Assembly: GCA_913057985.1 (NCBI GenBank) | Contig: CAJXPL010000021.1 | Span: 1 to 43,787, forward strand | Reading direction: 5' to 3' | Origin: an uncultured Synechococcus sp. | Lineage (GTDB): Bacteria; Cyanobacteriota; Cyanobacteriia; PCC-6307; Cyanobiaceae | Length of the DNA stretch: 43,787 bases | In this document: positions 37,733-43,787 of the stretch, piece after piece | Numbering within the stretch: the first letter of the stretch is position 1 | Layout: each line of letters opens with the position of its first letter | Position numbers and translations under genes: made by a program | Notes under the pieces: generated by a model | Database searches by the model: none | Seen by the model: only the letters and a program-made list of their open reading frames with translations | Told to the model about the DNA's origin: nothing

Positions 37733-38335
37733 CTAGTTCGGTAGCTGTTGCAACAAGAACTCCACCACCTGCTCCAGGCCTTCACCGCTGTGGAGGTTGG
37801 TGAAGCACCAAGGCCGCTCGCCACGCATCCGCCGGGTGTCCTGTTTCATCACCGCAAGATCGGCACCGACCTGGGGAGCCAGATCGATCTTGTTGATCAC
37901 CAGCAGATCAGAGCGGGTGATGCCAGGCCCGCCTTTACGGGGGATCTTGTCGCCGGCGGCCACATCGATCACGTAGATGCAGAGATCCACCAGTTCCGGG
38001 CTGAAGCTCGCCGCCAGGTTGTCGCCACCGCTCTCCACCAGAACGAGATCGAGATTGGGAAACTGCGTCTCCAGCTCCGCCACGGCAGCTCGGTTGATCG
38101 AGCAGTCTTCACGGATCGCTGTGTGAGGGCAACCACCGGTCTCCACGCCACGGATCCGCTCTGGATCCAGGGCACCCGCACGGGTGAGGAACTGGGCATC
38201 CTCCTGGGTGTAGATGTCGTTGGTGACCACCGCGAGCTGGAGCTCGTCGCGCAAGCGGCGACAGAGGGCCTCCACCAGTGCGGTCTTGCCGGATCCCACA
38301 GGACCCGCCACCCCCAGGCGCAGTTTGCTGCTCAT
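37733..38335 (-). CDS. ureG: Urease accessory GTPase UreG
   Basis: A 200-residue SIMIBI GTPase. P-loop GPVGSGKT (11-18), the nickel-binding CPH motif in [34 protein letters not shown] as switch region, and the NKID guanine specificity motif. It supplies GTP-dependent nickel delivery with UreE, UreF and UreD. Its start directly follows the ureF stop, and urtA begins 120 bp downstream on the same strand. Confidence 0.97.
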   Translation of the reverse strand: MSSKLRLGVAGPVGSGKTALVEALCRRLRDELQLAVVTNDIYTQEDAQFLTRAGALDPERIRGVETGGCPHTAIREDCSINRAAVAELETQFPNLDLVLVESGGDNLAASFSPELVDLCIYVIDVAAGDKIPRKGGPGITRSDLLVINKIDLAPQVGADLAVMKQDTRRMRGERPWCFTNLHSGEGLEQVVEFLLQQLPN

Positions 38336-39006
38336 CAGCTTCGAAACAGGCGTGAATACAACTCAGCATGGGCAAGCTGGGCCATGCCCGCACCCACACC
38401 GCTGCTCCAGAGCTGCTGCGGATCGGCCGCCTGGAGCAGCTGCGCTTGGGAGGCAATCAGCGGCAGCAGCCGCTGTTGCAGCACCTGCGCTCGGGAGGGC
38501 CCCAACGGCAGCAGCCGCACCGAGGCACTGAGCTGATTGGCAACCCAGCCGTAGAGGTACCCCTCCACCATGTCTCCCCCTGAAACCGACAAGCCCACAG
38601 CAGCCCAAGCCCAGGCCGCAGGCCAGCTCAGGGCCACGGGTTCAGGCAGGTCGTGTCCCATGTCTGACATCAACTGCAGCAGCGACATCCCCATCTGACA
38701 CTGCTGGGCTCGCAGCTCCGCGGCCTCGCGGGTGGCCAGCAGCCAACCATCCAGATCGATCAGGCGCGCCTTGGCCGCCGCATCAGCCTGGGTTGACCAG
38801 GCCACAAGTGCCTCCGCCAGAGGCCTTAATGCCGCAGCTTCCAGCCGCACCGCGCCCCGTTGCAGTTCAGCCTCCAACCAAGCCTGAATGGCCTGCTCAT
38901 CGGTGATGGAGCCCGCCTGAATCAACACCTCCAGCCCCTCTGAATAGCTGAAGGCACCCACGGGCAGGGCCGGGCTGACCAGTTGCAGCAACGCAAGCGA
39001 AGTCAT
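38335..39006 (-). CDS. ureF: Urease accessory protein UreF
   Basis: A 223-residue all-helical Ure[32 protein letters not shown] at the N-terminus and the family's helical core after it ([28 protein letters not shown]). It links UreD-urease to UreG and gates GTP hydrolysis. It overlaps ureE by ATGA and abuts ureG by one base, so ureEFG is translated as a unit. Confidence 0.95.
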   Translation of the reverse strand: MTSLALLQLVSPALPVGAFSYSEGLEVLIQAGSITDEQAIQAWLEAELQRGAVRLEAAALRPLAEALVAWSTQADAAAKARLIDLDGWLLATREAAELRAQQCQMGMSLLQLMSDMGHDLPEPVALSWPAAWAWAAVGLSVSGGDMVEGYLYGWVANQLSASVRLLPLGPSRAQVLQQRLLPLIASQAQLLQAADPQQLWSSGVGAGMAQLAHAELYSRLFRS

Positions 39007-39455
39007 CCGTGCTGATGGCCTCCATAGGCACCGCCTTCGGGGGCAAACGGCTGCAGACAGCGGCTCACCGTCAAGCCACGCCCTTCCAGCATCGTGGCGA
39101 GAACGGAATCCTCCGGCAGCAACAGCTCCTGCTCATGCAGCTCCAGGGCGACATGGCGATTGCCCAGGTGATAGGCCGCCTGCAACAGCTCCAGGGGATG
39201 CGATCCCTGCACCCGCAGTAATGCTTCCGGAGCTGCCGTCACCTCCACAACGGTCGAACCGAACTGATCCCCCAACAAGTCACCGGGCTGGAGAGAACCC
39301 TCACGGGGCAACTGGAGCAGCACCGGACGACCGCAGGAGGTGGTGCGACGGCCTCGCAGCACCGTGCGCTCTTCGGCCGTTAACGGCAACTGCAGAGTGG
39401 CCGTGGCACTGCTGTTCTGCAGGCGCTGCTCCAGCACGACCACCGCATCCGTCAC
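39003..39455 (-). CDS. ureE: Urease nickel metallochaperone UreE
   Basis: A 150-residue protein. A GTG start is chosen because AGGAG lies six bases before it and VTDAVVVLEQRL is the expected first strand. Longer ORF starts would overlap ureD. The peptide-binding domain (LPLTAEERTVLRGRR, VLLQLPREGSLQPGDLL) is followed by the metal-binding domain with the conserved histidines in AAYHLGNRHVALEL. The C-terminal tail is short ([10 protein letters not shown]), with only two histidines. Confidence 0.93.
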   Translation of the reverse strand: MTDAVVVLEQRLQNSSATATLQLPLTAEERTVLRGRRTTSCGRPVLLQLPREGSLQPGDLLGDQFGSTVVEVTAAPEALLRVQGSHPLELLQAAYHLGNRHVALELHEQELLLPEDSVLATMLEGRGLTVSRCLQPFAPEGGAYGGHQHG

Positions 39456-39512
39456 CAGCAGCTCCTCTCCAGTTCCACAACGAAAGCGTGCCGATCCATA
39501 AGCAGCGCTTTG

Positions 39513-39526
39513 GTGTGCATTGCTAC
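39513..39526. promoter_or_regulatory. NtcA-like box between ureE and ureD
   Basis: GTGTGCATTGCTAC on the plus strand (one change from GTA-N8-TAC). Toward ureE the same box is followed after 22 bases by CACGCT, one change from TAN3T, giving a short leader. Toward ureD no -10 is found at the right distance. Confidence 0.4.
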
Positions 39527-39560
39527 AGAGTTGAAGCCGCTGGCGGCGGAGCGTGAGGCC

Positions 39561-40496
39561 ATGCAACGTCTCGATCCCTGGCACGGCCGCTGCGACCTGC
39601 AGTTTGATGCCACCAACGGCAGCACCAAACACCAGGGGGGCTGCACGGCTCCGTTCAAGCTGCTTCGCAGTGAACGTGGTGAAGACGGACGCTGCGAGCT
39701 GCCGGTGCTGCACACCGCCGGAGGCCTGGTGGGCGGCGATCAACTCAGCCTGGACTTCAAGCTTGAGGCCAACAGCCGCGGCCTGATCACCAGCGTGGCG
39801 GCGCAGAAGGTTTACGGGTCGATCGGCCGCAGCCGCCTGCAACCCGAGGGCTGCTTTGCCCATCAACAGGTGCGCTGCTCATTGGCCAGCGGCAGTGACC
39901 TCGAATGGCTGCCGCAGGAACTGGTGCTGTACGCCGATGCCCTGTTCGAGCAGCAGCTGACAGTGACCCTGCCCCAGGACGCCTCCTTTCTCAGTGCAGA
40001 GATCGTGCGCTTGGGACGAACCGCAGCCGGTGAAACCCTGCAGCAGGGACGTTGGCGCTCGAGCCTCACCATCCAACGCCTCGCAGGCAACAGCTCGACC
40101 TGGGAGCTGGCGGATCGGGTGGACCTCGGCGGCGCCAGCCTGAACAGCCCGCATGGGTTGGGAGGCGCACCGGTGTTCGGAACACTGGTTTGGGCCGCAC
40201 CGATGGCCATGGGAGCCGAAACAACAGCAACACTGCTGGAGGGAGCGCGGGCCGACCGCGAAGGTCTGACGGGCACGATGCGCTGCGGTGCCCTCAATCA
40301 AGGCCTGATCGCCCGCTATTCCGGCGAGTCGAGCCGTGATGCCCGCTTCTGGTTCAGCCGGATCTGGGAGCGAACGCGAGCGATCCGGGGACTGACACGG
40401 CCTCGCATCCCCAGGGTCTGGCCCCTGCAGGAACAGCCTCTGCGCAGTCAAACGTCCACTGTGAACGCTTTAGAGGCTGCAGCGGAGACACACTGA
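39561..40496 (+). CDS. ureD: Urease accessory protein UreD
   Basis: A 311-residue protein starting MQRLDPWHGRCDLQF; the upstream TTG of the ORF would include the shared promoter. Family features are GCTAPFKLLR, LHTAGGLVGGDQLSLDF, VAAQKVYGS and LEWLPQELVLYADALFEQQL. UreD is the scaffold that docks on UreABC and receives UreF/UreG for nickel insertion. First gene of ureDABC, divergent from ureEFG. Confidence 0.95.
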   Translation: MQRLDPWHGRCDLQFDATNGSTKHQGGCTAPFKLLRSERGEDGRCELPVLHTAGGLVGGDQLSLDFKLEANSRGLITSVAAQKVYGSIGRSRLQPEGCFAHQQVRCSLASGSDLEWLPQELVLYADALFEQQLTVTLPQDASFLSAEIVRLGRTAAGETLQQGRWRSSLTIQRLAGNSSTWELADRVDLGGASLNSPHGLGGAPVFGTLVWAAPMAMGAETTATLLEGARADREGLTGTMRCGALNQGLIARYSGESSRDARFWFSRIWERTRAIRGLTRPRIPRVWPLQEQPLRSQTSTVNALEAAAETH

Positions 40497-40514
40497 AGAA
40501 GACCGAGCTTCGCC

Positions 40515-40817
40515 ATGCATCTCAGTCCCCAGGAAAAGGACAAGCTCCTGATCGTGACCGCGGCACTGCTTGCTGAGCGGCGCTTGAACCGTGGCCTGAA
40601 GCTCAACCACCCCGAAGCGGTGGCCTGGCTCAGTTTTCTGGTGCTGGAAGGCGCCCGTGACGGCAAGAGCGTGGCAGAGCTGATGCAGGAAGGCACCACC
40701 TGGCTGCGTCAGGACCAGGTGATGGAAGGCGTGCCCGAGCTTGTCCATGAGGTGCAGATCGAGGCCGTCTTCCCCGATGGCACCAAGCTCGTCACCCTGC
40801 ACGACCCGATTCGCTGA
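40515..40817 (+). CDS. ureA: Urease gamma subunit UreA
   Basis: A 100-residue subunit, the normal length: [35 protein letters not shown] and the conserved [23 protein letters not shown]. It packs with UreB and UreC into the (ABC)3 enzyme. It follows ureD by 18 bp. Confidence 0.97.
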   Translation: MHLSPQEKDKLLIVTAALLAERRLNRGLKLNHPEAVAWLSFLVLEGARDGKSVAELMQEGTTWLRQDQVMEGVPELVHEVQIEAVFPDGTKLVTLHDPIR

Positions 40818-40827
40818 GGCAGAACCC

Positions 40828-41148
40828 ATGGCACCTCTCATTCCAGGCGAACTGCTCCCCGAACCGGGCGAACTGGAGCTGAATGCAGGCCGGCCCGTCA
40901 CCACACTGAGCGTCTCCAACAGCGGCGACCGGCCGGTGCAGGTGGGCTCCCATTTCCATTTCGCCGAAGCCAATGCCGCCCTGCAGTTCGACCGGGCCGC
41001 AGCCCGCGGTCAACGGCTCGACATCCCCGCCGGCACCGCCATCCGCTTCGAACCCGGCGACAGCCGCGACGTGAACCTGATTCCCTTCGCCGGTGCGCGA
41101 CGCGTCATCGGCTTCAACGGCCAGATCAACGGACCCCTCGACGCCTGA
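40828..41148 (+). CDS. ureB: Urease beta subunit UreB
   Basis: A 106-residue subunit starting [19 protein letters not shown], with the conserved [19 protein letters not shown] and [19 protein letters not shown]. The ATG ten bases after the ureA stop is used; the longer ORF overlaps ureA. Structural part of urease that clamps the active-site flap. Confidence 0.97.
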   Translation: MAPLIPGELLPEPGELELNAGRPVTTLSVSNSGDRPVQVGSHFHFAEANAALQFDRAAARGQRLDIPAGTAIRFEPGDSRDVNLIPFAGARRVIGFNGQINGPLDA

Positions 41149-41151
41149 CCC

Positions 41152-42857
<1,706 letters not shown>

Positions 42858-42861
<4 letters not shown>

Positions 42862-43616
42862 GCCCCACCCTGCTCGTGGTCCAACACGTGGACCACGAAG
42901 ACGCCGCACTGGTGGGAACACTGGCGCGGCAACGGGGCATGAGCCTTCAAACCCTGAGGCCCGACCGAGGCGACCCCCTGCCTGACCCCAGGGCATGTGC
43001 GAACAGCATCGCGCTGGTGCTCGGTGGTCCGATGAGCGTGAACGAGCGCGACCAACCGGGCATGGACTGGTTGCAGCAGGAACTGGACTGGCTGAGGGCC
43101 TGGCACCAGCAACGCCGACCGGTGCTGGGCATCTGCCTGGGGGCGCAGCTCTTGGCTGTGGCTGCAGGGGGCTCCATCGAACCCCTGCAGGTGGGAGCAC
43201 CACCACAGCAGCTGAAGGAGCTGGGCCTCGGCGCGATCCACTGGGTCGCGGATCCAAGCGATGAGGCTCTGCTCAAGGGGCAAGCAAGGAGCAGCTTGGT
43301 GCTGCACTGGCATGGCGATCGCATCCAACTGCCGGCTGAAGCAACCCTGCTGGGTTCCTCGCTGCACTGTGCGGAACAGGTGTTTCGGATCGGGTCCCAC
43401 GCCGTTGGCCTGCAATGCCACCTCGAGATCGACGGTGATGCACTTGAGCGCTGGATCGCCAACGATCACGACTACGTGGTGAGCGCCCTTGGGGCTGAGG
43501 GGCCCGTCCGCCTGAGACGGGACTGGCGCAGGCTGGGCGCCACGCTCCGCGTGCATGGCCAACACTTCTTTCATGCTGCACTCAATCAGCTGATTGAGTG
43601 CAGCCAAGGGCAGTAA
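42858..43616 (+). CDS. Class I glutamine amidotransferase domain protein
   Basis: A 252-residue GATase1 protein. The nucleophile C93 is in [12 protein letters not shown], and the H/E pair lies in [15 protein letters not shown] preceding [13 protein letters not shown] completes the oxyanion region. It resembles GMP-synthase-like or gamma-glutamyl-polyamine hydrolase-like members and has no synthetase domain of its own. The TTG start overlaps the ureC stop; a GTG six codons later is possible. Its place at the end of ureDABC suggests nitrogen salvage, but the acceptor is unknown. Confidence 0.85.
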
Positions 43617-43707
43617 TTCCTACGGACAAAAACAAACAAAACCAAAAACTTTTCTGAAGAGGTATCAACCTGAACACCACTTCGGCTTTTGCAGGGGCTT
43701 CAATATT

Positions 43708-43787
43708 TCTGTAGCAACAGCTACCGATCGTTCACTTCGCATCACGCGAAGCGCAGTTCGCCTCAGGCCATGGAACGGGGACCTGAG
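43708..43787 (+). promoter_or_regulatory. Putative structured leader element, copy B (window edge)
   Basis: Hairpin 1 is GTAGC-AACA-GCTAC, with linker CGTTCAC. Hairpin 2 is CTTCGC-ATCAC-GCGAAG, then GCGCA. Hairpin 3 is CTCAGG/CCTGAG around a loop containing ATGGAACGGGG. Blocks and order equal copy A at 28708-28780 while stems 2 and 3 differ in sequence but stay paired. The element runs to the last base, so the gene it controls, if any, lies to the right. Confidence 0.5.

Noticed and set aside
43711-43724. Perfect NtcA consensus GTA-N8-TAC (and likewise 28764-28777)
   Set aside because: Not called as NtcA promoters: no TAN3T at 22-23 bases in either direction, and both are hairpin 1 of the repeated element. 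NtcA binding remains possible.

Overview
The window looks like a chromosome segment of a marine picocyanobacterium, most likely a Synechococcus of the open-ocean/coastal 5.1 type. The reasons are the high GC content, short intergenic gaps, a high-light-inducible protein, cyanobacteria-specific small families (DUF1830, DUF4278), glucosylglycerate synthesis, and a ureDABC/ureEFG block next to urtABCDE. The genus assignment is inference from gene content; no database search was run.

Layout. 1-4.6 kb: end of an MscS channel, a 2OG-Fe(II) oxygenase with a small partner, an SDR, a Fur-family regulator (probably Zur) overlapping an MBL-fold protein with a degenerate metal site. 4.6-8 kb: Hli protein, small hypotheticals, tRNA-Val(TAC), DUF2227-type protein, MazG, ArfB-like hydrolase. 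8-10.7 kb: spermidine synthase and agmatinase-type ureohydrolase with overlapping ends, and a stand-alone cNMP-binding domain. 10.7-17.3 kb: GcvT, AspS, a group-2 sigma factor, PyrG, QueE. 17.4-20.8 kb: a large multidomain subtilase and a beta-hydroxyacid dehydrogenase placed between QueE and QueC. 20.9-23.7 kb: QueC-PabB-PabC with 4-nt overlaps. 23.7-27.5 kb: glucosylglycerate module (GpgP and a GH13_18 phosphorylase on one strand, GpgS divergent). 27.5-29.4 kb: small cyanobacterial proteins. 29.5-32.3 kb: two unrelated formamidases (AmiF, FmdA) and FmdB. 32.4-37.6 kb: urtABCDE on the minus strand. 37.7-43.6 kb: ureGFE (minus), divergent ureDABC (plus) and a class I glutamine amidotransferase.

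Function. The right third is an organic-nitrogen module. UrtABCDE imports urea, urease with its accessory proteins hydrolyses it, and two formamidases release ammonia from formamide. NtcA-like boxes of nearly the same sequence precede urtA and fmdA. By contrast, amiF has a Fur/Zur-type palindrome directly before its start, which suggests control by metal status.

The most unusual item is a pair of ~75-80-nt elements, one upstream of the DUF4278 gene and one at the right edge of the window. They share three conserved blocks, variable stems that keep their pairing, and a possible CGTTC/GAACG pairing. They look like a structured regulatory RNA that I cannot assign to a family.
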